Shown: positions 6,503 through 12,296 of the stretch, piece after piece
How the letters are laid out: each line of letters starts with the position of its first letter
How positions within the stretch are numbered: position 1 is the first letter of the stretch
Assembly (NCBI GenBank): GCA_028717305.1
Contig: JAQUOC010000033.1
Location: 1-12,296 of the forward strand
From: Dehalococcoidales bacterium
GTDB taxonomy: Bacteria > Chloroflexota > Dehalococcoidia > Dehalococcoidales > UBA5760
Length of the DNA: 12,296 nt
Direction: 5' to 3'
Position numbers and translations under genes: made by a program
The notes under the pieces: model-generated
What the model was told of the DNA's origin: nothing
The model's database searches: none
What the model saw: only the letters and a program-made list of their open reading frames with translations

Positions 6503-7272
6503 AATGTCTCTCCTCCAAAAGAGACCGGGTAATTTACCCGCATCAGGCGTAGTCCACAGGCCGGCGCCATCGGACCGGCCAGACCCGGCACCCTCGCCTC
6601 AATTATACTACGAAATTCACTGAGACTCACTCTACCCATTCCAACCTTTATTAACATTCCAACTGTATTACGCACCTGATGGGGCAAGAAGGAATTAGCC
6701 ACCATGTTGAAAACAACCAATTCCCCCCGCTTCTCCATCACTGCTCGATACACACACCGCACAGTGCATTTCTGATTTACACCAGTAGCACTGGCAAATG
6801 AAGCAAAGTCATGCCTACCAAGAAGAGCCTGACAGGCTTCATTAATAGCCTCAATATCCAAGTGCCCACCAACAAGATGGACAAAACCCCTCCGGATTGG
6901 GGAACGGGTCAAACCATTTAAAATGTAGTAACTGTACTCCCGGCTAACAGCATCACGCCGTACATCAAAAGATGTAGCTACTCTATAGGCAGCCTTAACC
7001 GCAATATCCCTGGGTAAATAGTAGTTTAACCCCCTAACAAATGTCTGCTCGGGAAGGATTGAATTAGTAAGAAAACTAACCACCTGTCCGCAAGCATGAA
7101 CCCCGGCATCCGTGCGGCTGGCAGCTGCTATCCGACACCTCTTCCCGGTAAGATCTCGGATTGCCTGCTCTATCTCTTCCTGTATAGTGGCTAGCCCGAC
7201 CTGGAGCTGAGAACCGTGATAGCACCTGCCGTCATATTCTATTATTAAAACAACCCTGGTGACTGCCACCAA
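6499..7272 (-). CDS. truA: tRNA pseudouridine(38-40) synthase TruA
   Basis: Converts uridines 38, 39 and 40 of the anticodon stem-loop of many tRNAs to pseudouridine. The 257-residue length is typical. Seen: IEYDGRCYHGSQLQ (residues 11-24), the catalytic motif SRTDAGVHA (52-60) with the nucleophile Asp55, and RDAVSREYSYYIL, RHDFASFA and FLPHQVRNTVGMLIKVGMG further on, in family order. The start is TTG 7272, 8 bases after AAAGG at 7281-7285; the next codon is GTG at 7269 and is a possible alternative. There is a 13-base gap from rplQ and a 4-base overlap with rplM. TruA between rplQ and rplM is a common arrangement in Gram-positive-like ribosomal clusters. Confidence 0.96.
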   Translation of the reverse strand: MVAVTRVVLIIEYDGRCYHGSQLQVGLATIQEEIEQAIRDLTGKRCRIAAASRTDAGVHACGQVVSFLTNSILPEQTFVRGLNYYLPRDIAVKAAYRVATSFDVRRDAVSREYSYYILNGLTRSPIRRGFVHLVGGHLDIEAINEACQALLGRHDFASFASATGVNQKCTVRCVYRAVMEKRGELVVFNMVANSFLPHQVRNTVGMLIKVGMGRVSLSEFRSIIEARVPGLAGPMAPACGLRLMRVNYPVSFGGETL

Positions 7273-7285
7273 TCTCGAAACCTTT

Positions 7286-7639
7286 TTACTCTACCAGTTC
7301 CAACCTAACCATAGCTGCGCCGTCACCCAATCTAGAACCCAACTTAATAATACGAGTATAGCCCCCGCTACGCTCAGCATATCTAGAAGCAAGGTTATCA
7401 AATACCTTATCAACCGTCTTGGCGTCCAGAATAAATGACAATGCCTGACGGCGGGCATGAAGCCCCCCCTTCTTACCCAGGGTAATCACCCTCTCAGCCA
7501 TACCGTGTACCTCTCTGGCTTTTGCCTCCGTAGTAGTAATCTTCTCATAGCCCAAGAGGTCGGTTACCAGATTACGATACATTGCCCTTCTGTGCCCCGA
7601 ATTCCTGCCCAGTTTTCTACCGGATAATCTATGTCTCAC
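7286..7639 (-). CDS. rplQ: Large ribosomal subunit protein bL17
   Basis: A 50S protein near the peptide exit tunnel. Starting at GTG 7639 gives VRHRLSGRKLGRNSGHRRAMYRNLV..., matching the family N-terminus, and 117 residues, the normal size. The frame stays open upstream to 7711, but the extra 24 residues would read through the end of rpoA out of frame and resemble no L17. AGGAGGT at 7645-7651 stands 5 bases before the GTG and confirms the choice. The gene overlaps the last 11 bases of rpoA, which suggests translational coupling. The body (GLHARRQALSFI, GGYTRIIKLGSRLGDGAAMVRLELVE) is standard. Confidence 0.96.
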   Translation of the reverse strand: MRHRLSGRKLGRNSGHRRAMYRNLVTDLLGYEKITTTEAKAREVHGMAERVITLGKKGGLHARRQALSFILDAKTVDKVFDNLASRYAERSGGYTRIIKLGSRLGDGAAMVRLELVE

Positions 7640-8609
7640 CTTCCACCTCCTCTTCCTCTGATGTAGTTGGCTCTTCCGTCTGCAGTTTAAGAGAAAGGCC
7701 CAATTCCTCAAGGCGTTCCTCTATCTCCTGCTTAGACTTCTGCCCGAAGTTTCTCAGCGCCAGTAACTCACTCTCTTTCTTACTGATAATCTGACCCACT
7801 GTCTCAATATTGCCACGTCTCAGGCAATTCATAGTGCGCACAGATAGGTTCAGGTCAGTCACCGGCATATCGTATAACTCTGCAGGTATAGATAATCGTA
7901 CAACCTGTTCCTCCTCATCGGCCCGGGAGACCTGGGCATAGTCAACAAAAGCAGTCAACTGCTCCACCAAAATAGCCGCACTACGGGTGAGGGCTTCTAC
8001 CGGCGATATCGTACCATCCGTCCATATCTCCAGGGACAGTCGTTCACGACTGGTTACCTCACCAACATGCGTCGGCTCAACGGTAAAATTGACCTTTCGC
8101 ACCGGCGTAAAGATAGCATCAACGGGAATCACTCCGATAGGCAGGTTATCAACAGATGAGGCCAGTTGATAACCTTCATTAATTTCAACATCCAGCTCCA
8201 CATAGAGTCTCGCTTCAGGCGAATCCAGAGTGGCTAAATATAGTTCCGGATTAGCAATGTCAAGGTCAATCGACGGTCTGATATCCGAAGCGTAAACACC
8301 TCTCTCCCCCTCTACCTCCAGTATCAATTTACCCGGCTGCCCGGAAAGGGATCTGATTCTCAACTCCTTAAAATTAAGAATCAACTCGGTAACATCTTCT
8401 TTTACGTAAGGAATAGTAGAGAATTCGTGCTGTATTCCCTCAATCATGACCCCGGTTACCGCTGCCCCGGGGAGGTAGCTGAGCAGCACTCTGCGCAGGG
8501 AATTCCCCAGAGTAACGCCGAATCCCTTTTCCAGCGGCTCAGCCAGAAACTGACCAAAATTGTCCTTACTCTCAACACAGGTAATCTTCGGTATCACTAG
8601 GCGAGACAA
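7629..8609 (-). CDS. rpoA: DNA-directed RNA polymerase subunit alpha
   Basis: Dimerises to scaffold beta and beta' and contacts UP elements and activators. The 326-residue protein has the N-terminal assembly domain (to about residue 230, including GFGVTLGNSLRRVLLS at 29-44) and a C-terminal DNA-binding domain (about 245-310). In that domain LSVRTMNCLRRGNI places Arg258 at the position of E. coli Arg265, and NFGQKSKQEI matches the second helix-hairpin-helix part. Promoter-DNA recognition by the CTD therefore looks intact. An acidic tail ending in EEEEVEGET follows. The start is TTG, supported by AGGAGG at 8617-8622, 7 bases upstream, and by the fit of SRLVIPKITC to the family N-terminus; no ATG is available in front. 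It lies 24 bases after rpsD and overlaps rplQ by 11 bases. Confidence 0.98.
   Translation of the reverse strand: MSRLVIPKITCVESKDNFGQFLAEPLEKGFGVTLGNSLRRVLLSYLPGAAVTGVMIEGIQHEFSTIPYVKEDVTELILNFKELRIRSLSGQPGKLILEVEGERGVYASDIRPSIDLDIANPELYLATLDSPEARLYVELDVEINEGYQLASSVDNLPIGVIPVDAIFTPVRKVNFTVEPTHVGEVTSRERLSLEIWTDGTISPVEALTRSAAILVEQLTAFVDYAQVSRADEEEQVVRLSIPAELYDMPVTDLNLSVRTMNCLRRGNIETVGQIISKKESELLALRNFGQKSKQEIEERLEELGLSLKLQTEEPTTSEEEEVEGET
7645..7651 (-). promoter_or_regulatory. rplQ Shine-Dalgarno located inside the rpoA coding sequence
   Basis: AGGAGGT on the minus strand, 5 bases before the rplQ GTG. It lies in the final Glu/Val codons of rpoA, so the acidic tail of alpha and the rplQ ribosome binding site share the same bases. 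It decides the rplQ start. Confidence 0.85.
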
Positions 8610-8633
8610 AATGCTCCCTCCTTATCAACTGAC

Positions 8634-9263
8634 TTATCGTGAATAGAACTCGACTATAGTCTTCCCCTCAAATTTGGCCTCGATTTCATCAGGGGTAGGC
8701 AGTGACACCACCTGGCCAACCAGATTCTGCTTGTCCAGACTCAACCAGCTCGGTAGGAATTTAGCATCGATATTCTCAGCCATTTCCTTATAATACCCGG
8801 TTCTGGTACTGCTCTCTCGCCAGGAAATACTATCTCCCTCCCTAACCTGATAGGAAGGTATATTTGTCTTACGACCATTGAGCTTGATATGTCCATGACG
8901 GACTATCTGTCGGGCTTGCGCACGAGAATCGGCGAAACCCAAGCGATATACTACATTATCAAGCCGCCGCTCCAGGAGCACGACAAGATTCTCTCCAGTA
9001 ATACCCTGCTGCCTCTCGGCCTGAGCAAACACCCTCTGGAACTGCCCCTCCATAATGCCATAGGTATAGCGGGCCTTTTGCTTTTCTCTTAACTGAAAAC
9101 CACGGTCAGAAATCCGCCGTCTCCGTCCGGCGCTCTGCTGACCGGGCGGCTTCGCCCGCCTATCAACGGAACACTTAGGGGTGAGACAACGGCCACCCTT
9201 AAGCATTAATTTTTCACCGCTACGCCGACACAAACGACAGACTGCTTGAGTATATCTTGCCAT
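8634..9263 (-). CDS. rpsD: Small ribosomal subunit protein uS4 (zinc-finger type)
   Basis: Primary 16S rRNA-binding protein that nucleates assembly of the 30S body; in some bacteria it also represses translation of its own operon. The 209 residues are typical. Seen: Cys9, Cys12, Cys26 and Cys31, spaced as in the zinc-bound S4 of Thermus and so a likely Zn site. Then REKQKARYTYGIMEGQF and the S4 RNA-binding domain LERRLDNVVYRLGFADSRAQARQIVRHGHIKLNGRKTNIPSYQVREGD, with the usual ending PTPDEIEAKFEGKTIVEFYSR. It lies 10 bases after rpsK with GAGGG as ribosome binding site. Its place between rpsK and rpoA matches E. coli and differs from Bacillus, where rpsD lies elsewhere. Confidence 0.98.
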   Translation of the reverse strand: MARYTQAVCRLCRRSGEKLMLKGGRCLTPKCSVDRRAKPPGQQSAGRRRRISDRGFQLREKQKARYTYGIMEGQFQRVFAQAERQQGITGENLVVLLERRLDNVVYRLGFADSRAQARQIVRHGHIKLNGRKTNIPSYQVREGDSISWRESSTRTGYYKEMAENIDAKFLPSWLSLDKQNLVGQVVSLPTPDEIEAKFEGKTIVEFYSR

Positions 9264-9273
9264 TTCTTACCCT

Positions 9274-9666
9274 CTATACCCGTCTTCTTTTTGGAGGACG
9301 ACAGCCATTATGAGGAAGAGGAGTCACATCCCTGATACTGGTAACATAAAGGCCTGAACTTTGCAGAGAACGAATCGCCGCTTCACGACCGCTACCTGGC
9401 CCTTTGACGTAAACCTCTACCTGACGTAAGCCATGCACCATGGCTCTCCGTGCCGCATCACGAGCCGCCATCTGAGCTGCATAAGGAGTACCTTTACGCG
9501 AGCCCTTAAACCCTGCCGTCCCCGAGCTTGCCCAAGAGATAACGTGCCCCTCCGGGTCGGTGAGGGTAACGATAGTATTATTGAACGTAGACTGGATATA
9601 AGCCTTTCCCGACGGAATAGACTTTTTTTCCCGTCTCCGGACTCTGGTACGCTTCTTCTCTGCCAT
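9274..9666 (-). CDS. rpsK: Small ribosomal subunit protein uS11
   Basis: A 30S platform protein near the E site and the mRNA exit. The 130 residues match the family. Seen: a basic N-terminus, then IQSTFNNTIVTLTDPEGHVISWASSGTAGFKGSRKGTPYAAQMAARDAA, VYVKGPGSGREAAIRSL, and the invariant C-terminal block SIRDVTPLPHNGCRPPKRRRV. The start has a strong AGGAGGT just upstream on the minus strand. It is 33 bases after rpsM and 10 bases before rpsD. Confidence 0.98.
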   Translation of the reverse strand: MAEKKRTRVRRREKKSIPSGKAYIQSTFNNTIVTLTDPEGHVISWASSGTAGFKGSRKGTPYAAQMAARDAARRAMVHGLRQVEVYVKGPGSGREAAIRSLQSSGLYVTSIRDVTPLPHNGCRPPKRRRV

Positions 9667-9699
9667 TCTTACCTCCTACTTGATATCTAATATAACCGG

Positions 9700-10089
9700 C
9701 TATTTCTTAGTCATGCCGCGTTTCTTACCTCTACCAGCGACCGTTTTCTTAGTACCACGACGGGCACGGGCGTTAGTCCGTGTCCGCTGCCCTCTAACCG
9801 GCAGACTATGCCGATGTCTGAGACCACGATAGCTACCAATTTCAATGAGGCGCTTAATATTGAAATTAACCTCTTTCCTGAGATCACCTTCAACCTTATA
9901 CTCGCGGTCAATAACCTCCCGGAGACGGTTAACCTCGTCTTCAGTAAGACTATCCGCCTTGGTATCGGCACTAATACCTGTCTGAACCAGAATCCTCCGG
10001 CTTAACTCAGGACCAATACCATAGATATACTGCAACGATATCCAAATCTGCTTGTTTTTTGGTATATCTACACCAGCTATACGTGGCAT
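9700..10089 (-). CDS. rpsM: Small ribosomal subunit protein uS13
   Basis: A 30S head protein that forms intersubunit bridges and touches P-site tRNA with its tail. The 129 residues are slightly longer than in E. coli. Seen: PRIAGVDIPKNKQIWISLQYIYGIG at the N-terminus, the helix-two-turns-helix core around LTEDEVNRLREVI, EIGSYRGLRHRHSLPVRGQRTRTNARARRG, and a lysine-rich tail ending GKKRGMTKK. An AAGGAGGGG precedes the ATG. It is separated from rpmJ by 29 bases and from rpsK by 33 bases, the classic start of the alpha operon. Confidence 0.98.
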   Translation of the reverse strand: MPRIAGVDIPKNKQIWISLQYIYGIGPELSRRILVQTGISADTKADSLTEDEVNRLREVIDREYKVEGDLRKEVNFNIKRLIEIGSYRGLRHRHSLPVRGQRTRTNARARRGTKKTVAGRGKKRGMTKK

Positions 10090-10118
10090 TAAGACCCCTC
10101 CTTACTACGATAGGTAAA

Positions 10119-10232
10119 TCAGCCCTGCCTCTGCTTATGCCGAGGGTTGGTACAAATGACCCTGACCACCCCCCGCCGCTTAATCACTTTACACTTTTCA
10201 CATCTAACTTTAACCGAAGATCTAACTTTCAT
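10119..10232 (-). CDS. rpmJ: Large ribosomal subunit protein bL36 (zinc-binding form)
   Basis: The smallest ribosomal protein, found by reading the gap between infA and rpsM on the minus strand. The 37 residues begin MKVRSSVKVRCEKCKVIKRR and end NPRHKQRQG. Cys11, Cys14, Cys27 and His32 give the CCCH zinc ribbon of the canonical form, not the cysteine-less paralogue. It binds 23S rRNA late in 50S assembly. AAGGAA lies ahead of the ATG, and the gene is 14 bases from infA. The position infA-rpmJ-rpsM is the standard one, so the call is firm despite the size. Confidence 0.97.
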   Translation of the reverse strand: MKVRSSVKVRCEKCKVIKRRGVVRVICTNPRHKQRQG

Positions 10233-10246
10233 CGCGAATTCCTTAT

Positions 10247-10468
10247 TTATTGCTTTAAGCGATAGGTAATTCTACCCCGCCCCAGATCATAGGGAGAAAG
10301 CTCTACTATCACCCTATCGCCGGGTAATACCCTGATATAATGCAACCTTATCTTCCCCGAAATATGCGCCAGCACCTGATGTCCGTTAGACAGCTCAACA
10401 CGAAACATAGCATTAGGCAGAGGCTCCAACACCGTCCCTTCAACCTCAATAGCCTCTTTCTTAGGCAT
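10247..10468 (-). CDS. infA: Translation initiation factor IF-1
   Basis: Binds the 30S A site during initiation and assists IF-2 and IF-3. The 73-residue product forms a single OB-fold S1-like domain. Seen: EAIEVEGTVLEPLPNAMFRVELSNGHQVLAHISGKIRLHYIRVLPGDRVIVELSPYDLGRGRITYRLK, which matches the family end to end; note IRLHYIRV where IRMNYIRI or similar is common. The ATG has GAGGGG upstream, in the 11-base gap after map. rpmJ follows after 14 bases. Confidence 0.98.
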   Translation of the reverse strand: MPKKEAIEVEGTVLEPLPNAMFRVELSNGHQVLAHISGKIRLHYIRVLPGDRVIVELSPYDLGRGRITYRLKQ

Positions 10469-10479
10469 ATGCTACCCCT

Positions 10480-11229
10480 CTAGACAACAGTCAGCACCTC
10501 CGCTTCAGCATCGGTAATGGCAATAGTGTGCTCAAAGTGCGCGCAAAGGCTACCGTCAGCCATAGATACCGTCCAGCAGTCACCGCCAAGCCGGGTCCGC
10601 CAATCACCCATACTCACCATAGGCTCAAGAGCAAGTACCATACCTTTTTTCAGCACCGGTCCTGTTCCCGGTTGTCCGAAATTAGGTATCTGAGGCTCTT
10701 CGTGCATCTGGCGGCCAATACCATGACCGGTATACTCCCGTATTACGGAATACCCCCCTGACTCCGCACAGCTCTGAATAGCAGCGGAAACATCCCCCAG
10801 CCTCGCCCCGGCGCAAGCCTTGGCAATACCAGCCTCCAGAGCATCCTTAGTAGTCTCGATAAGGCGCTTAGCCTCCGGTTTAACCTCACCAATACTCACC
10901 GTTACTGCCGCATCCCCCTGAAAGCCGTCATAAATCGAACCAAAGTCAAGAGATACTATATCACCTTCCTCTAAAACCCGCTCCCCCGGAATCCCGTGCA
11001 CTATCTCTTCATTTACCGATACACAAAGATTAGCCGGGAAACCATGGTATCCCTTAAACGACGGTTTAGCTCCCAGTTTCTTTAACTCTCTCACCGCGAT
11101 AACATCCAACTCTTTAGTCTTCATCCCTGGTCTTATTGCTCCGCTTAATACCTCCAGCACAATGGCTACCACCCTGCCCGCTCGACGCATTGCTGCGATC
11201 TCACGCTCTGACTTAATCAAAATACCCAT
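10480..11229 (-). CDS. map: Methionine aminopeptidase, type I
   Basis: Removes the initiator methionine from nascent proteins when the second residue is small. The 249-residue product is a short type Ia enzyme without an N-terminal extension. The five metal ligands are visible: Asp95 (SLDFG), Asp106 (QGDAA), His169 (TGHGIG), Glu202 (LEPM) and Glu233 (FEHT); His78 in VHGIP is the conserved substrate-contact His. All catalytic residues are present, so it should be active. It starts 3 bases after the adk stop, using a GGAGAAGGG inside the adk end as ribosome binding site, which suggests coupled translation. infA follows after 11 bases. Confidence 0.98.
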   Translation of the reverse strand: MGILIKSEREIAAMRRAGRVVAIVLEVLSGAIRPGMKTKELDVIAVRELKKLGAKPSFKGYHGFPANLCVSVNEEIVHGIPGERVLEEGDIVSLDFGSIYDGFQGDAAVTVSIGEVKPEAKRLIETTKDALEAGIAKACAGARLGDVSAAIQSCAESGGYSVIREYTGHGIGRQMHEEPQIPNFGQPGTGPVLKKGMVLALEPMVSMGDWRTRLGGDCWTVSMADGSLCAHFEHTIAITDAEAEVLTVV

Positions 11230-11232
11230 TGC

Positions 11233-11883
11233 TCAACAACCCTTCTCCAGAGCCATGACAATCTTCTTGCCAGTATCTTCTACACTTCCCTCCCCGTCTA
11301 TCTCGACCAGTTTATCCGTTCTAATATAATAATCAATAAGGGGAGCCGTCTCGGCAAAGTATACCTTAAGCCGCTTCTTCACCGTTTCCGGAGTATCGTC
11401 AGTACGCTGATATAACTCACCGCTACACCTATCACATCTGCCTTTAATCCGAGAAGGAGAACTCACCTCGTGATATGGCACCTGGCAATTACGGCAAATC
11501 CAACGCCCGCTCAAACGCCGCAGGAGCACCTCTGGAGAAACCTTGATATATACTACGCTATCGATAGCCCTGGAACTACCGGCCAAAGCCTTATCCAGCG
11601 CTTCAGCCTGGGGCAAGTTCCTGGGAAAACCATCGAGGACCACCCCGGATTCATCACTCAGAGCCGCCAAACGCTCAAGCACCATTTTCGTTGTTATCTC
11701 GTCAGGAACCAGTACCCCCTTCTCCATATAGGACCTAGCCTGCTTACCTAACACAGTATTCTGCTCCAGTGCCTGACGGAAAAGGTCTCCGGAAGCAATA
11801 TGAATCAGATTCAGGTTTTGAGCCAGATAAGCGGCCTGCGTCCCCTTACCAGCACCGGGGGCACCCAGAAGAATAATATACAC
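11233..11883 (-). CDS. adk: Adenylate kinase, zinc-lid form
   Basis: Transfers phosphate between ATP and AMP to give two ADP, balancing adenine nucleotides in the cytosol. From GTG 11883 the protein has 216 residues, the usual size, and begins MYIILLGAPGAGKGTQ with the P-loop at 7-16. DGFPR at 84-88 is the AMP-site motif. The LID carries Cys130, Cys133, Cys150 and Cys153, a four-cysteine zinc site typical of Gram-positive and thermophile enzymes. The frame extends to TTG 11925, but those 14 extra residues are not family-like and lack a good ribosome binding site, whereas GAGG at 11889-11892 lies 5 bases before GTG. It lies between secY and map in the common order. Confidence 0.95.
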   Translation of the reverse strand: MYIILLGAPGAGKGTQAAYLAQNLNLIHIASGDLFRQALEQNTVLGKQARSYMEKGVLVPDEITTKMVLERLAALSDESGVVLDGFPRNLPQAEALDKALAGSSRAIDSVVYIKVSPEVLLRRLSGRWICRNCQVPYHEVSSPSRIKGRCDRCSGELYQRTDDTPETVKKRLKVYFAETAPLIDYYIRTDKLVEIDGEGSVEDTGKKIVMALEKGC

Positions 11884-11886
11884 TGT

Positions 11887-11892
11887 CTCCTC
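11887..11892 (-). promoter_or_regulatory. adk Shine-Dalgarno (GAGGAG) supporting the GTG start
   Basis: GAGGAG on the minus strand ends 3 bases before GTG 11883 (its GAGG part ends 5 bases before it). No comparable site precedes the upstream TTG at 11925, so it decides between the two starts. Confidence 0.65.
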
Positions 11893-11930
11893 TCTTAACG
11901 TAAATAATACTTCAAGTCCAGCCAAGCTGC

Positions 11931-12296
11931 CTATTTGATAAAACCTTCGTATCGGCGCATAACCAGCTGCGCTTCAATCTGCTTCATGGTATCAAGAGCA
12001 ACACCAACCACGATCAAGAGCCCCATACTGGACAACTGTATCACCTGAATACTAGTAGCCTCCCTGGCCAGGAACGGTACAATCGCCACTACCGCCAGGA
12101 ACAGGGCACCGGCCCAGGTAATGCGTTTAATAACAGCATCAAGATACTCTTTGGTATTTTTACCCGGTCGAATACCGGGGATAAACCCACCTTGCCGCTG
12201 CAGCGTACCGGGCAAATCCTGCTGCTGGAAAATTACCATGGTATAGAAGAAGGCAAAAGCCATCGTCAGCACAAAATACAGACCCCAATAAAATAG
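11931..12296 (-). CDS. secY: Preprotein translocase subunit SecY, C-terminal part (5' end outside window)
   Basis: Channel subunit of the SecYEG translocon in the cytoplasmic membrane. The frame is open to the right edge, beginning LFYWGLYFVLTMAFAFFYT, so the apparent start at 12272 is internal; 121 residues are visible. Seen: the hallmark QGGFIPGIRPGKNTKEYLDAVIKRIT (the cytoplasmic loop that contacts the ribosome and SecA), then two hydrophobic membrane segments, around WAGALFLAVVAIVPFL and MGLLIVVGVALDTM, and a short charged tail RRYEGFIK. This corresponds to the end of membrane helix 8 through helix 10. It is 47 bases upstream of the adk GTG. No promoter is apparent in that gap. Confidence 0.97.
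   Translation of the reverse strand, partial: LFYWGLYFVLTMAFAFFYTMVIFQQQDLPGTLQRQGGFIPGIRPGKNTKEYLDAVIKRITWAGALFLAVVAIVPFLAREATSIQVIQLSSMGLLIVVGVALDTMKQIEAQLVMRRYEGFIK

Noticed and set aside
7640..7711. 24-residue N-terminal extension of rplQ
   Set aside because: It overlaps the rpoA end out of frame, is unlike L17, and AGGAGGT lies right before the GTG at 7639.
11884..11925. 14-residue N-terminal extension of adk from TTG
   Set aside because: The residues are not family-like and no good ribosome binding site precedes the TTG.

Overview
The window reads as a piece of a bacterial chromosome carrying housekeeping genes only. I see no phage, insertion sequence, CRISPR array, tRNA or rRNA, and no gene-free stretch longer than about 105 bases. 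Two blocks face each other. Bases 1-5463 (+ strand) hold a methyl-cycle and sugar-phosphate block: ahcY (its 5' end lies outside the window), metK, a phosphohexomutase, a bifunctional phosphoglucose/phosphomannose isomerase, and a small gamma-glutamylcyclotransferase-like protein. Bases 5567-12296 (- strand) hold the distal part of the large ribosomal protein cluster. In transcription order this is secY (partial), adk, map, infA, rpmJ, rpsM, rpsK, rpsD, rpoA, rplQ, truA, rplM, rpsI. The blocks converge on a 103-base gap that contains an imperfect inverted repeat.

Lineage (inference): secY-adk-map-infA-rpmJ is the arrangement common in Gram-positive and many deep-branching bacteria, while rpsD sitting between rpsK and rpoA is unlike Bacillus. 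Together with the linked truA-rplM-rpsI, an AHCY of the short archaeal/Thermotoga-like type and a PGI/PMI of the type best known from archaea, this suggests Chloroflexota, most likely the Dehalococcoidia. I could not test this with a tree. Base composition looks even, near half G+C, with no sign of recent transfer.

How the genes work together: MetK makes S-adenosylmethionine, and AHCY hydrolyses the S-adenosylhomocysteine left after methyl transfer, so the pair runs part of the methyl cycle. The mutase and the isomerase together can interconvert fructose-6-P, glucose-6-P, mannose-6-P and the corresponding 1-phosphates, feeding nucleotide-sugar or polysaccharide synthesis. The minus-strand block supplies ribosome parts, initiation factor 1, RNA polymerase alpha, the SecY translocon, adenylate kinase, N-terminal methionine removal and tRNA pseudouridylation. 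It is packed with short spacers or overlaps, as expected for one long operon.

The points that most need attention are gene starts. The phosphohexomutase has its conserved N-terminus intact but no ATG, GTG or TTG in front of it; an ATA or ATT codon, or a one-base change, must be involved. The adk and rplQ starts are GTG codons downstream of the longest-ORF starts, rpoA starts with TTG, and rpmJ (37 codons) is easily missed. I found no convincing undescribed system; the findings are gene-level oddities.
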